Shown here in pieces: positions 24,580 to 33,201 of a DNA stretch of 64,000 nucleotides. Each line of letters opens with the position of its first letter. Position 1 is the first letter of the stretch. Where the stretch lies: assembly GCF_021729015.1 (NCBI RefSeq), contig NZ_JAJQQZ010000001.1, positions 248,001-312,000 of the forward strand. The letters run 5' to 3'. The notes beneath the pieces were generated by a model. It worked only from the letters and a program-made list of their open reading frames with translations, made no database searches and was not told the DNA's origin. Source of the stretch: Halobacterium rubrum. Lineage in GTDB: Archaea > Halobacteriota > Halobacteria > Halobacteriales > Halobacteriaceae. The translations under genes and the position numbers were made by a program.

Positions 24580-25025
24580 CTATGCTCGGGATGTCTCCCA
24601 CCGCGAAAACTTCTATCTTTTGACTTAATGTGTGGTCGACAATTTCCGGGCTGTACTCTCCAATGCGAGTAATAATGGCGCCACAGACACCGTCAGAGGG
24701 GGAATCGTATAATTCGGATCGGGTGGAGAACAGGGCTCCTCAGACGGTCACGAGATAAGTTCGTTTCTGAGGCCGATTTCTTACAGGGTCTTGGCATCGT
24801 CCTCTACAAACTCTTCCCTCAACGAACCGGTGAGCAGGTAGTAGGTACAACAGACCGAGAGAAGTAGTTGTAGTAGTGGTCCTTCCCGTTACCCATGATG
24901 TCCGTAGCGAGGGCGCCAGAACGGAAAGTTTCGTCGTTCGGCGGGACGCGAGCGCGGCTCGCTCGACTCGCCCGGTCGCTGGCCGCGACGGGAACGCTTG
25001 AGGCGCTGGCGTTCCACCCGTCTGT
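24580..25025. other. Intergenic region at right edge of hydrolase island
   Basis: 446 bases. Contains AT-rich sequence just upstream of the S9 gene (near 24610-24625) and the right copy of the imperfect repeat. From ~24890 on, GC content returns to the core level. No supported gene. Confidence 0.5.
24835..24873 (+). repeat. Imperfect direct repeat, right copy
   Basis: CAGGTAGTAGG...CAGACCGAGAG...TAGTTGTAG, similar to 22767-22804. Both keep the GGTAGTA and AGACCGAGA cores. Confidence 0.5.
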
Positions 25026-25811
25026 ATGCGAACTGACGACGGCGGTTTCCGCGCCGAGGCGGTCGACGCGCTGGCGGCCCGCGAGTACGGCCGCGCCGGC
25101 GACGCGTACGTTCGGGCCGGCTGGCGTGTGCTGTCCGCGCCCCGCAGCGAACAGGACGTGTCGCCGTTCGGCGCCGACGGGAAGGGCTGGGTGGGGGAAG
25201 GCCTGGCGCATCTCGCGGCGAGCACGGCCGCCTACCGGGTGGCCGGCGCGCCGGCCCGCGCCACCGATCGGGCCGTCGAGGGCGTCGCTGTCGCCCGTGA
25301 CCTCCGCCGTTCGTACGCCGACCGGCACCCCGCACGGGCGGCGTGTTTCGACGAGTTCGTCGCGGACTTCCGTGCGGTCGGTGGACTGGACGGCGTCGCC
25401 GACGCCTACGAGACGGCGGCCGACGCCTACCGCGAGGCCGCCGCGTCGGTGGATTCGCCGCAGGTGCTGGCGACGACGCCACTGTTCGAGGCTGGGGCGG
25501 CGCTCGTCCAGCAGCTCGCTCGGGGGCAGGCGGACGGCGAAATCGCGGTGTCGTGGTCGGACCTCCACGGCGCCGACCCCGGCGACCCGGGCGCGTTCCT
25601 CGCACACCGCGCGACGTACAAGCGCCAGCGGCTCCCGGGGCTGGTCGACGCAGCCGTCGAGGACGGCTATCTCGCGGCGCCCCGGGGGACGACGGAGTAC
25701 GCCACCGACCACCACGAGTGTCCGGCGTGTGGCTCCCGGCACGTCAACTGGGTCTGCGACAGCACGCTGTGTCTGGTCTGTTCGCGGCCGACGGAACCGA
25801 CGGACGGCTAG
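25026..25811 (+). CDS. Conserved haloarchaeal protein with helical repeats and a C-terminal zinc finger
   Basis: 261 residues, very Ala- and Arg-rich and mostly helical. Segments such as AREYGRAGDAYVRAGW and VADAYETAADAYREAAAS resemble TPR-like helix pairs. Near the end, CPACGSRH followed by CDSTLCLVC gives four cysteines in two CxxC-like knuckles, a probable zinc finger. No enzyme motifs. It may be a scaffold or nucleic-acid-linked protein; I do not know its function. It converges with PEP carboxylase, 9 bases between the stops. Confidence 0.7.
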   Translation: MRTDDGGFRAEAVDALAAREYGRAGDAYVRAGWRVLSAPRSEQDVSPFGADGKGWVGEGLAHLAASTAAYRVAGAPARATDRAVEGVAVARDLRRSYADRHPARAACFDEFVADFRAVGGLDGVADAYETAADAYREAAASVDSPQVLATTPLFEAGAALVQQLARGQADGEIAVSWSDLHGADPGDPGAFLAHRATYKRQRLPGLVDAAVEDGYLAAPRGTTEYATDHHECPACGSRHVNWVCDSTLCLVCSRPTEPTDG

Positions 25812-25820
25812 TCGAGGCGG

Positions 25821-27299
25821 TCAGCCGAGGAACTGGCGTTCGCGGGCGCCGCGCCGTATCGCCGACCGCAGCGCGTCGTCGTCGCCGCGCTGGAAGGCGT
25901 CGATGGCGTCGCCGGTTGCGGCCCGGTGCTCGTCGTTCGGCGCCACGTCCACGCGGTCGACGGTCGCCGCGAGGTCGTCGCCGTCGAGGTCCAGCACCTC
26001 CGTACACCGGGGGTCGAAGTACCGCGCGGCGTCCCGCAGGTGGTCGAAGTACGCGGGGAACGCCTCGCGGACGAACGCCGCGTCGTCGTCGGTGAGGGCG
26101 TGTGCGCCCAGCAGCGTCGGCGGGCAGCCGACCGCGTACAGCGACGCCGTGTAGCCGATTGCCCGGGGGAGTGCGTTCTCTCCGACCTCCCGCGAGTAGC
26201 CGAACAGGCCGACGTGGAGCTTGCGGGCGCGGCGGTCCGGCACGAACGACGACAGCCGGTTCACGGTCGGCGCGATGGCGTCCACCTGGTCGGCGTACGC
26301 GTCGGCGGTGCGGTCGACGACGGCCAGCGCGCGGTCCTCGTCGATGGGCTCCGGGGACGCGCCGAGGTCGGCGTCTCGCAGTGCCTCGACGCCGTCCCGG
26401 ACCGTCTCCACCGGATGGTCGTACTTGAACGCCGACTGCACGGTGAACGTCTCCACCTCGCCGTACGCGTCGGCGGTCTCGGCCGCGCGTTCGGGGGTAA
26501 GGTTCCCGCGGAACGGCGCCGAGCCGGCGCCGAGAATCGGGTGGACGTCGACCCCGGTCTCGTCGCTCATCTCGTAGAGGCGCTGGAGCGCCACCTTGTT
26601 GATGAGGTCGGCGGCCAGACAGCCGTAGTTCAGCGCAGGGTCCGAGCGGGCGAGGAACACACGGACGGCGTCCCGGTCCTGCGCGGTCGCGTACTCGGCG
26701 ACGATGTCGTCGGCCGACAGCATCGCCTCCCGCTGCTCGATGAGCGGGATGACGGCGACGGATTCGGGCTCGAAGCCACCGACCCAGTCCTCGACGGTGC
26801 GGCCGTCCCAGACCTCCATGCTGGCCTTCCCGGTGACGAACCGCTCGTAGTACTCGTGGACGGCGTTGAGCTGGTCGGCACTGGTCACCATCGGCACGAT
26901 GACCTCGTGGATGGGCGCGACGACATCGACGCCGTACCCGTCGGCGAACTGCGCCGCGGCGTCGAACGACCGCGGGACGCTCTCCAGGATCTCGAGGAGG
27001 ATCTTCGCCTCCGACTCCTCGAGGTCCGGGTTCGGGCCGCGGACGGTCAGCCGGACGTCCTCGCCCAGCCGCCGGTCCGCGAAGAACTCGTCGTACCGGG
27101 ACAGCAGCTTCTTTACCGCGTACTCGTCGCCCTCCTTCCCCTCGAAGTCCCACATCTGCTCGTCGCAGCCGAGGTGCGAGTACACGTAGTAGGCCTCCTG
27201 TATCTCGTCCTCGCCCTCGATGACGTCACCCGCAGTGAAAAACGGGAGCGTGGCGTTGTCCGGGTGCTGGGTGCTCATCACGCGTGGTACGTCCGCCAT
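25821..27299 (-). CDS. ppcA: Phosphoenolpyruvate carboxylase, archaeal type
   Basis: 492 residues from the ATG at 27299 (MADVPRVMSTQHPDN). An in-frame ATG 21 bases upstream is rejected because family members start at this point. The length and the opening STQHPDN, with GPNPDLEESEAKILLE and GAGSAPFRGNLTPE, mark the short archaeal PEPC, unlike the ~900-residue bacterial enzyme. It adds bicarbonate to PEP to give oxaloacetate and refills the TCA cycle. The GSAPFRG loop is the glycine-rich catalytic segment, and the FVPDRRARKLHVGLFGY region is conserved near the C-terminus. Usually not subject to acetyl-CoA control in archaea. Confidence 0.95.
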   Translation of the reverse strand: MADVPRVMSTQHPDNATLPFFTAGDVIEGEDEIQEAYYVYSHLGCDEQMWDFEGKEGDEYAVKKLLSRYDEFFADRRLGEDVRLTVRGPNPDLEESEAKILLEILESVPRSFDAAAQFADGYGVDVVAPIHEVIVPMVTSADQLNAVHEYYERFVTGKASMEVWDGRTVEDWVGGFEPESVAVIPLIEQREAMLSADDIVAEYATAQDRDAVRVFLARSDPALNYGCLAADLINKVALQRLYEMSDETGVDVHPILGAGSAPFRGNLTPERAAETADAYGEVETFTVQSAFKYDHPVETVRDGVEALRDADLGASPEPIDEDRALAVVDRTADAYADQVDAIAPTVNRLSSFVPDRRARKLHVGLFGYSREVGENALPRAIGYTASLYAVGCPPTLLGAHALTDDDAAFVREAFPAYFDHLRDAARYFDPRCTEVLDLDGDDLAATVDRVDVAPNDEHRAATGDAIDAFQRGDDDALRSAIRRGARERQFLG

Positions 27300-27357
27300 G
27301 CACCACGGTATGTCACTCACTCACAAAAACGGGCCGCCCAGTCTGGCCGGGTCGCCG

Positions 27358-28923
27358 TCAGTTCGCCGCGGCGACGGTCGACGCGTCCACGGTGACGGAC
27401 TCGCCGTCCGCCGTCACCGTCAGCTCAGACGTCATCGAGACGTCTGCGGGCAGCGCCACGGACAGCTCGCCGTTGGCGTCCGTCTCGCCGACGACTTCGC
27501 CGTCGACCTCGACGGTGGCGTCCTCGACGGCCTCGCCGTCGCCGTCGGTCACGAACACCGTCACGGTCTCGTTGGCGGCGAACGCGCCCTCGTAGGCGAC
27601 CGCGAGGTCGGCGTCACCGTCCTCGACGTCGGGCGTCTCGCTGTCCGTCTCGTCGCTGTCGTCGCCGTCCTCGCCGTCGTCTTCCTCGCGTTCGTCGTCG
27701 CTCTCGGACTCGCCGAGGTCGACTTCGAGTTCGCCCTCGCTCTCGCTGTCGCCGTCCTCGTGCTCCGCTTCGACCTCGAACTCCTCGGCGTCGGCGGGCA
27801 CGGCGACGGTCGCGGTACCATCCGCGTCGGTCGTCACCGTCACGTCGCCCGTGACTTCGACGGTCGCGTTCTCGACGGGCTCGCCGTCACGCGTCACCTC
27901 GACGGTCGCGTTCTCGCCCGCCGTCACGTTCCCGACGAAGGACACGTCGAGCTCGTCAGCCTCCTCGCCGCCCCGCTTCTCGTCCACGTCGACGATGGGG
28001 ACGTCGGTTCCGGACTCGCTGGCGACCGGCTTCAGGATGTACTTCCCGGAGTTCCCGGCCTCGAAGACCGTGATGTCGAAGACGAACGCCACGTCGCTCT
28101 GGCTGTCCACGGTGAAGCCCTCGTTCAGCTGGAGCTTCTGGGACGGCAGCTTCACGTTCACTTCCTCGCCGCTCTCCAGCGTGCCGTTGACCTCGCCGAC
28201 GTGCACGAACACCTTCTCGTACTCGCCCTCGGGCACCGAGATGTTCCCGAGCGCGGTCGCGTTCGCGCCCTGCAGCTCAGTCAGGTCGACGGTGCGCTGG
28301 TCCACGTCCCGTTCGACCCAGCCGACCGCCGACTCGTTGCCGTCGTCGTCGTCCGAGTCGCCGTCTTCGGACTCGGCTTCCACGGAGAGCGAGGCCGACG
28401 CCTCGCCGTACGTGCTGTTCTCGGCGGTCTCGGCTTCGATCTCGAACTCGTCGGCGTCGGCGGGCACGGCGACGGTTGCGGTGCCGTTCGCGTCGGTCAC
28501 CACGGTGACCTCGCTGTCACCGGCCTCGACGACCGCCGTGACGTTCGCGGCTGCCTCGCCGTTCTGGGTCACCTCGACGGTCGCGTTCTCGCCGGGCGCG
28601 AAGTCACCGTCGAGTGCGACCGCGAGGCCGCCCTCGCTCTCGCGTTCGACTTCGACCTCGGTCTCCGACTCGCTCTCGTTGCCGTCCGCGGTGTCGGTCT
28701 CGTTCGCGTCCGCGGCGTCGGCCTGTGCGAAGCCGACGCTCGTCACGGTCACGTTCAGGTGTTCGAACTGGTCGATGGCGTTGCGCTCGTCGCTCACGTA
28801 GAACTGGACTGTGCCGTCCTCGCTCGCGTCCGAGCCACCGGCCTCGGGCCCCGCGATGCCGCCGGCACACCCGGCCAGCACCACGAGCGCAGCCACCAGC
28901 AGACTGGATACGGTCTTGTTCAT
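27358..28923 (-). CDS. DUF4382 lipoprotein with Ig-like repeats
   Basis: 521 residues from the ATG at 28923 (MNKTVSSLLV). The signal ends in the lipobox LAGC, so it is likely a lipid-anchored surface protein. A DUF4382 domain (VQFYVSDERNAIDQFEHLNV at its start, then VDQRTVDLTELQGANATALG and YEKVFVHVGEVNG) is interrupted near residues 70-165 by an inserted Ig-like module and acidic linker. Two more Ig-like modules follow (VEVTRDGEPVENATVEVTG; VFVTDGDGEAVEDATVEVDG), each with the TDANG(T/E)xxVAVPAD ending. The linkers are runs of Asp, Glu and Ser. Probably a cell-wall-attached, sugar- or surface-interacting protein. Confidence 0.85.
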   Translation of the reverse strand: MNKTVSSLLVAALVVLAGCAGGIAGPEAGGSDASEDGTVQFYVSDERNAIDQFEHLNVTVTSVGFAQADAADANETDTADGNESESETEVEVERESEGGLAVALDGDFAPGENATVEVTQNGEAAANVTAVVEAGDSEVTVVTDANGTATVAVPADADEFEIEAETAENSTYGEASASLSVEAESEDGDSDDDDGNESAVGWVERDVDQRTVDLTELQGANATALGNISVPEGEYEKVFVHVGEVNGTLESGEEVNVKLPSQKLQLNEGFTVDSQSDVAFVFDITVFEAGNSGKYILKPVASESGTDVPIVDVDEKRGGEEADELDVSFVGNVTAGENATVEVTRDGEPVENATVEVTGDVTVTTDADGTATVAVPADAEEFEVEAEHEDGDSESEGELEVDLGESESDDEREEDDGEDGDDSDETDSETPDVEDGDADLAVAYEGAFAANETVTVFVTDGDGEAVEDATVEVDGEVVGETDANGELSVALPADVSMTSELTVTADGESVTVDASTVAAAN

Positions 28924-29070
28924 TGCATCCGACGCCACACGCCCCACACCCATAAACGAGGAACTCCGTGAAGGCGTCTTGGCCGCTCTCGTCCAGAATT
29001 AAGCCGAATTAAGCGACTGCATCCGGGACCGAAACCAGTTTGGGAGAGCGCGCCGTCGCCGCCACCCACC

Positions 29071-30078
29071 GTGTTCGACGTACTCGGCGCGCTCGCGCTC
29101 GCGGCGGTCGCCACCGGCGTCGTCTGGGTCGGCGGCGCCCGCCTCGAATCGGCAGCCGACGGCCTCGCCGCCCACTACCGGCTGCCGCCGGTCGTCCAGG
29201 GCGCCGTCGTCGCCGCCGTCGGCTCCAGTTTCCCCGAGCTCTCCAGCGTCGTGCTCTCCACGCTGCTGCACGGCGACTTCGAGCTCGGCGTCGGCGCCAT
29301 CGTCGGCTCCGCCATCTTCAACGTCCTCGTCATCCCCGCAGCGTCGGCGCTGGCCACCAGCCGGCCGCTCGACTCCAACCGCGACCTCGTCTACAAGGAA
29401 GCCCAGTTCTACATGCTGTCGGTCGCCGTCCTCCTGCTCACGTTCGCGTTCGCGGTCATCTACGAACCGATCGGCGGGCTCTCCGGGACGTTCACCCGGC
29501 CGCTGGCAGCCATCCCCCTCGCGCTGTACGGCCTCTACCTCTTCGTCCAGTACCAGGACACCGCCGACCACCGCTCCGACGCCGACCCCGTCGACGGCGA
29601 CCCAACCCGGCTCTGGTTGCTCCTCCTCGGCAGCCTCGCGCTCATCCTCGTCGGCGTCGAAGCCCTCGTCAGAGCCGCGCTCACGCTCGGCGACGCCCTC
29701 GGCACGCCGGCCTTCCTCTGGGGGCTGACTGTCGTCGCCGCCGGCACCAGCCTCCCCGACGCCATCGTCTCCGTCCGTGCCGCCCGCAACAACAACGCCG
29801 AGACCAGCCTCGCGAACGTGCTCGGTAGCAACATCTTCGACCTCCTCGTCGCCGTCCCCGCCGGCATCGTCCTCGGCGGCGCCACCCCCATCGACTTCGC
29901 GTTCGCCGCCCCTATGATGGGCGTCCTCGTCGCCGCCACCATCGTCCTCTTCACCGTCATCCGCACCGACCTCGAACTCACCCGCAGCGAATCGCTGCTC
30001 CTGCTCGCGCTGTACACCGCGTTCGTCGCGTGGCTCGCGCTCGAAACGGCCGGCGTCACCGACCTCATCCCGACGTAG
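29071..30078 (+). CDS. Sodium/calcium exchanger family (CaCA) membrane protein
   Basis: 335 residues, GTG start, about ten membrane helices. The two inverted alpha-repeats that form the ion path are clear: VGSSFPELSSVV with GSAIFNVL (residues ~50-90) and AAGTSLPDAIVSV with LGSNIFDLL (~225-265). Family members swap Ca2+ for Na+ or H+. The acidic residue of each repeat (Glu in SFPELS, Asp in SLPDAI) is present; an Asp in the second repeat is a variation seen in some prokaryotic branches and may alter ion choice. Sits upstream of pcn in the same direction. Confidence 0.9.
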   Translation: MFDVLGALALAAVATGVVWVGGARLESAADGLAAHYRLPPVVQGAVVAAVGSSFPELSSVVLSTLLHGDFELGVGAIVGSAIFNVLVIPAASALATSRPLDSNRDLVYKEAQFYMLSVAVLLLTFAFAVIYEPIGGLSGTFTRPLAAIPLALYGLYLFVQYQDTADHRSDADPVDGDPTRLWLLLLGSLALILVGVEALVRAALTLGDALGTPAFLWGLTVVAAGTSLPDAIVSVRAARNNNAETSLANVLGSNIFDLLVAVPAGIVLGGATPIDFAFAAPMMGVLVAATIVLFTVIRTDLELTRSESLLLLALYTAFVAWLALETAGVTDLIPT

Positions 30079-30110
30079 CGCCGGCCCACGCGCGCGCCCG
30101 TAACGGGGGC

Positions 30111-30118
30111 TTTTTACG
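30111..30118 (+). promoter_or_regulatory. TATA box of pcn
   Basis: TTTTTACG, about 31 bases before the pcn ATG at 30145, in the 66-base gap after the exchanger gene; it suggests an independent, nearly leaderless pcn transcript. Confidence 0.55.
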
Positions 30119-30144
30119 GACGGCTCGCGTAGCCGCTTTCAATA

Positions 30145-30888
30145 ATGTTCAAGGCGATCGTGAGCGCCGACACGCTCCAGGAGACGCTGGACTCCGTGAG
30201 CGTGCTGGTGGACGAGTGCAAGATCCACCTCGACGAAGACGGCCTCTCCATCCGCGCAGTCGACCCCGCCAACGTCGGCATGGTCGACCTCGACCTCGGC
30301 GCCGCAGCGTTCGAATCCTACGAAGCAGACGGCGGCCTCATCGGCGTCAACCTCTCCCGGCTCGAGGACATCGCCGGCATGGCCGACGCCGGCCAGCTCG
30401 TCCAGCTCGAACTCGACGAGGAGACCCGCAAGCTCCACATCCAGATCGACGGCCTCGAGTACACGCTCGCGCTCATCGACCCGGACTCCATCCGCCAGGA
30501 GCCCGACATCCCGGACCTCGACCTTCCCGCACACGTCGTCATCGAGGGCCGCGACATCGACCGCGCCGTCACCGCCGCCGACATGGTCTCGGATCACATC
30601 GCGCTCGGCGTCGACACCGGCGACGAACTGTTCTACGTCGACGCCGAGGGCGACACCGACGACGTCCACCTCGAACTCACGCAGGACCAGCTCATCGACC
30701 TCGACGCCGGCGACGCCCACAGCCTGTTCAGCCTCGACTACCTCAAGGACATGAACAAGGCCATCCCGAAAGACGCCGAGGTCGAACTCGAACTCGGCGA
30801 CGAGTACCCCGTCAAGCTCCACTACGACATCGCCGAAGCCCAGGGCCGGGTCACCTACATGCTCGCGCCCCGCATCCAGAGCGACTGA
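30145..30888 (+). CDS. pcn: DNA polymerase sliding clamp PCNA
   Basis: 247 residues, standard PCNA length. N-terminal [16 protein letters not shown], the central [18 protein letters not shown] and the C-terminal [12 protein letters not shown] are all typical. It forms a trimeric ring that tethers polymerase, FEN1, ligase and RFC-loaded factors to DNA. The interdomain loop and the two-domain repeat are complete. The window also encodes an RFC small subunit, PriL and Hjc, though in separate transcription units. Confidence 0.97.
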   Translation: MFKAIVSADTLQETLDSVSVLVDECKIHLDEDGLSIRAVDPANVGMVDLDLGAAAFESYEADGGLIGVNLSRLEDIAGMADAGQLVQLELDEETRKLHIQIDGLEYTLALIDPDSIRQEPDIPDLDLPAHVVIEGRDIDRAVTAADMVSDHIALGVDTGDELFYVDAEGDTDDVHLELTQDQLIDLDAGDAHSLFSLDYLKDMNKAIPKDAEVELELGDEYPVKLHYDIAEAQGRVTYMLAPRIQSD

Positions 30889-30972
30889 CGCACGTTCGCC
30901 GCGCTTTTCCGGTCCTGTTACGCAGCCGGACGGCCAGGGTCCTGTCTCGGTCCGGCAGCCGCCTCCGGTGTC

Positions 30973-31800
30973 TCACCTGACCTGGTAGCTACTCGGGGAC
31001 GGGTCGGCAAGCGTCTCGCCGCAGTTCGTGCACTGCCAGGTGTTCGCGCCGAGTTTCTGGTAGCCGTTGCGGAGGCTACGCCCGTGCCACGTCGTCCAGT
31101 CGATGTCGCAGGCGGGACACGAGTCCGGGAGGCCGCGCGCGTCCGGGTCGGGCGTGGGTTTCGATTCGGCGACGAGCGCTTCCAGACGGTCGCTGCGGGA
31201 CTTCAGCGCGGAGAGGCTGTCCTCGTCGAGGGCCGCGCGGAACTGCCTGAGGTAGCGCCGCGACCGGTTTTGCACGGTCTTGAGGCGGTCGAGGTGGTCG
31301 TCGTCGACGGCTTCGTCGCCCCACAGTTCGGCGTTCCGTATCTTCACGGAGACACCGTAGTACCGCTCCAGGGTGGCCGCGTAGTGCGCCCGGAGGTAGA
31401 GTCCTTCGACGCGCGCCCCGAACGCCTCGCGGTCGAGCGGCGGCACGAACTCCGCGTCCCGGGGGACGGCGTCGTCCGCCGGTCGTGGTTCGCCGAGGAG
31501 CGCGACGCGAGCGTGCGGCGACGCGCTAATTGTCGACGCGACTACCGCCTCCAGGCGTTCTGGGGAGTAGTCTCGCGCGACGAGGGCGACGGCCACTTCG
31601 CCACTCAGTGTGTCCTCGAACGCCGCCGGGTCCGTGGCAGATTCTACCGAAATCTGGTCCGGGGTGGCCGCCCGTATCCGCTCGCACCAGTCGGTGTTCG
31701 CGAGCACGGCGACCGACGCGCGCATGGGCGGTCGCCCGCGGTCGTCCTGCGGGGCGGGGTCGTCCGCCGGGTCCGGAGATTCCGGCAATATTTCCCGCAT
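30973..31800 (-). CDS. HalX-domain protein with degenerate receiver and zinc ribbon
   Basis: 275 residues from the ATG at 31800, chosen because a TATA-like GTTGTTAAC lies ~29 bases upstream. Residues ~26-140 have the outline of a receiver domain (ASVAVLANTD, AVALVARDYSP, HARVALLGEP, AEFVPPLDREAF) but the acidic pair, the phospho-Asp and the KP lysine are all replaced. Residues ~140-205 are a HalX helix bundle (LYLRAHYAATLERYYGVSVK). The C-terminus carries CPACDIDW and CTNCGETLAD, two CxxC knuckles. Haloarchaeal HalX proteins are normally phospho-receivers; this one probably works without phosphorylation. Confidence 0.75.
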   Translation of the reverse strand: MREILPESPDPADDPAPQDDRGRPPMRASVAVLANTDWCERIRAATPDQISVESATDPAAFEDTLSGEVAVALVARDYSPERLEAVVASTISASPHARVALLGEPRPADDAVPRDAEFVPPLDREAFGARVEGLYLRAHYAATLERYYGVSVKIRNAELWGDEAVDDDHLDRLKTVQNRSRRYLRQFRAALDEDSLSALKSRSDRLEALVAESKPTPDPDARGLPDSCPACDIDWTTWHGRSLRNGYQKLGANTWQCTNCGETLADPSPSSYQVR

Positions 31801-31975
31801 TCTGGTCGGCCGTTCGTGCCCCAGAGTGTTAACAACTCTCACACGTGTCGTCCGTCAGACAGGAGGTACTTCTGCGGCCGTGGGCGTGCCACCGAGGGCG
31901 ACCAGAGCTCGGACAGCCCGGGCGCAGTCGACTTCGGGCCCGTCTCTCGGGGGCGACGCCGATGCCGGCTGCCCG

Positions 31976-32671
31976 TCAGGCGTCCCCGTACCACTCGGCC
32001 GCGAACCGCTCCGCGAACGCCTCGAGGAAGGCGTGGCGTTCCGCCGCTATCCCGCGGCCGGTCTCGGTGTTCATGTTCTCGTGGAGGCGCAGGAGCTTCG
32101 CGTGAATGTGGTGGTACGTACTCCCCGGCACGTCGTCGTCGTCGACACCGGCGTCCTTCTCGTAGGCCTCGTCTTCGGGGAGCGGGCGCTCGGTGTCCCA
32201 CATGAGGTTGCCGTGTGCCCCTCCGAACTGGAACGCGCGAGCGACGCCGACGGCACCGATGGCGTCCAGATTGTCGGCGTCCTGCAGCACCTCGGCCTCC
32301 AGTGTCTCGGCCGTCCGGGGATCGTCCTCGAAGTCGTACTCCTCGTGGACGGCGACGCAGTGACACACCGGGCCGTGGATGCCCTCGGGGACGCGGGCCT
32401 CGGCCAGTATCTCGCGAATCTCGGGAATCGTCTCCTCGGGGTGCGTGAAGCCCTCGCCCCGCACCCGGTGGAGGTCGTGGACGAGCGCCGCTACGCCGAC
32501 CACTCGCGGGTCGGCGCCCTCCGCCGCCGCGATGCGCGTCCCGAGGCGATTCACGCGCCAGAGGTGGTGCAGGTCGTGGCCGGAGTCGTCGCCGTCGAGG
32601 TGGACGGCCATCTCGTCGGCCACCCGCTGGTAGAGCGCGTCGTACTCCTCGTCGTCGTCCTCGTCGGTCAC
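31976..32671 (-). CDS. HD-domain phosphohydrolase
   Basis: 231 residues. HD-family metal ligands are visible: GHDLHHLWRV (His32-His36 area), LVHDLHRV (His65-Asp66), a helix with HCVAVHEEYDF, and LQDADNLDAIG giving the last Asp. This arrangement is that of the YedJ/predicted metal-dependent HD hydrolases, whose substrates are mostly unknown, with nucleotides likely. The region DADNLDAIGAVGVARAF and the spacing to GGAHGNLMWD are conserved in haloarchaeal relatives. Cytoplasmic, acidic. 133-base gap to the HalX gene downstream, with no gene in it. Confidence 0.85.
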   Translation of the reverse strand: MTDEDDDEEYDALYQRVADEMAVHLDGDDSGHDLHHLWRVNRLGTRIAAAEGADPRVVGVAALVHDLHRVRGEGFTHPEETIPEIREILAEARVPEGIHGPVCHCVAVHEEYDFEDDPRTAETLEAEVLQDADNLDAIGAVGVARAFQFGGAHGNLMWDTERPLPEDEAYEKDAGVDDDDVPGSTYHHIHAKLLRLHENMNTETGRGIAAERHAFLEAFAERFAAEWYGDA

Positions 32672-32725
32672 ACTCCGGCGTTCGGCGACCCGGCGGAAAA
32701 AATCACTCGGCGCGACGGCGCGGTC

Positions 32726-33157
32726 TCACGCCGTGGCCGCCCGGTAGCCGGCGTACGCCAGCGAGAGGACGCCGCCGACCAGCGAACCCAGCGTCCGCAA
32801 TACGCCTGCAGAATCCGGGAACGTCGGCTCGTACACGAACCGGAGGTCGTAGGCTGTCGACTCGTACTCGACGCGCTGCTCTGTGACGCTCGTCCGGTCG
32901 CCGCCACTCGGGAACTCCACGCCGTCCGGGTACGTCTCGCCCACGTACCGGACCGACCCGTCGTTCGCGAGCGCCGCGTCGAAGGCGGCCCGGTCACCGG
33001 CGGCGAGGTCGCCGTACGCCGTCGGTGCAGTCGCGGTCTGGTTCTGTTCGGCGACGACGAGATACTCGTCCGGCGGGTCGGCCGCCGGCGCGGCGAAGAA
33101 CGCCGCCAGTAACACGACTCCGAGCACTGCTGGGAGGGCAACGCTGGCGCGAACCAT
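32726..33157 (-). CDS. Small exported or membrane protein
   Basis: 143 residues from the ATG at 33157. The N-terminal segment (SVALPAVLGVVLLAAFFAAPAA) may be a signal or anchor, the middle is a polar extracytoplasmic part with FPSGGDRTSVTEQRVEYEST, and the end (VLRTLGSLVGGVLSLAYAGY) is hydrophobic. No family recognised. It is 44 bases from the decarboxylase gene and in the same direction, so probably in one transcript with it. Confidence 0.65.
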   Translation of the reverse strand: MVRASVALPAVLGVVLLAAFFAAPAADPPDEYLVVAEQNQTATAPTAYGDLAAGDRAAFDAALANDGSVRYVGETYPDGVEFPSGGDRTSVTEQRVEYESTAYDLRFVYEPTFPDSAGVLRTLGSLVGGVLSLAYAGYRAATA

Positions 33158-33201
33158 GCCGGAACCGGGCCGGCTACGCCCATAAACCCCGACGCGGTGT
33201 C

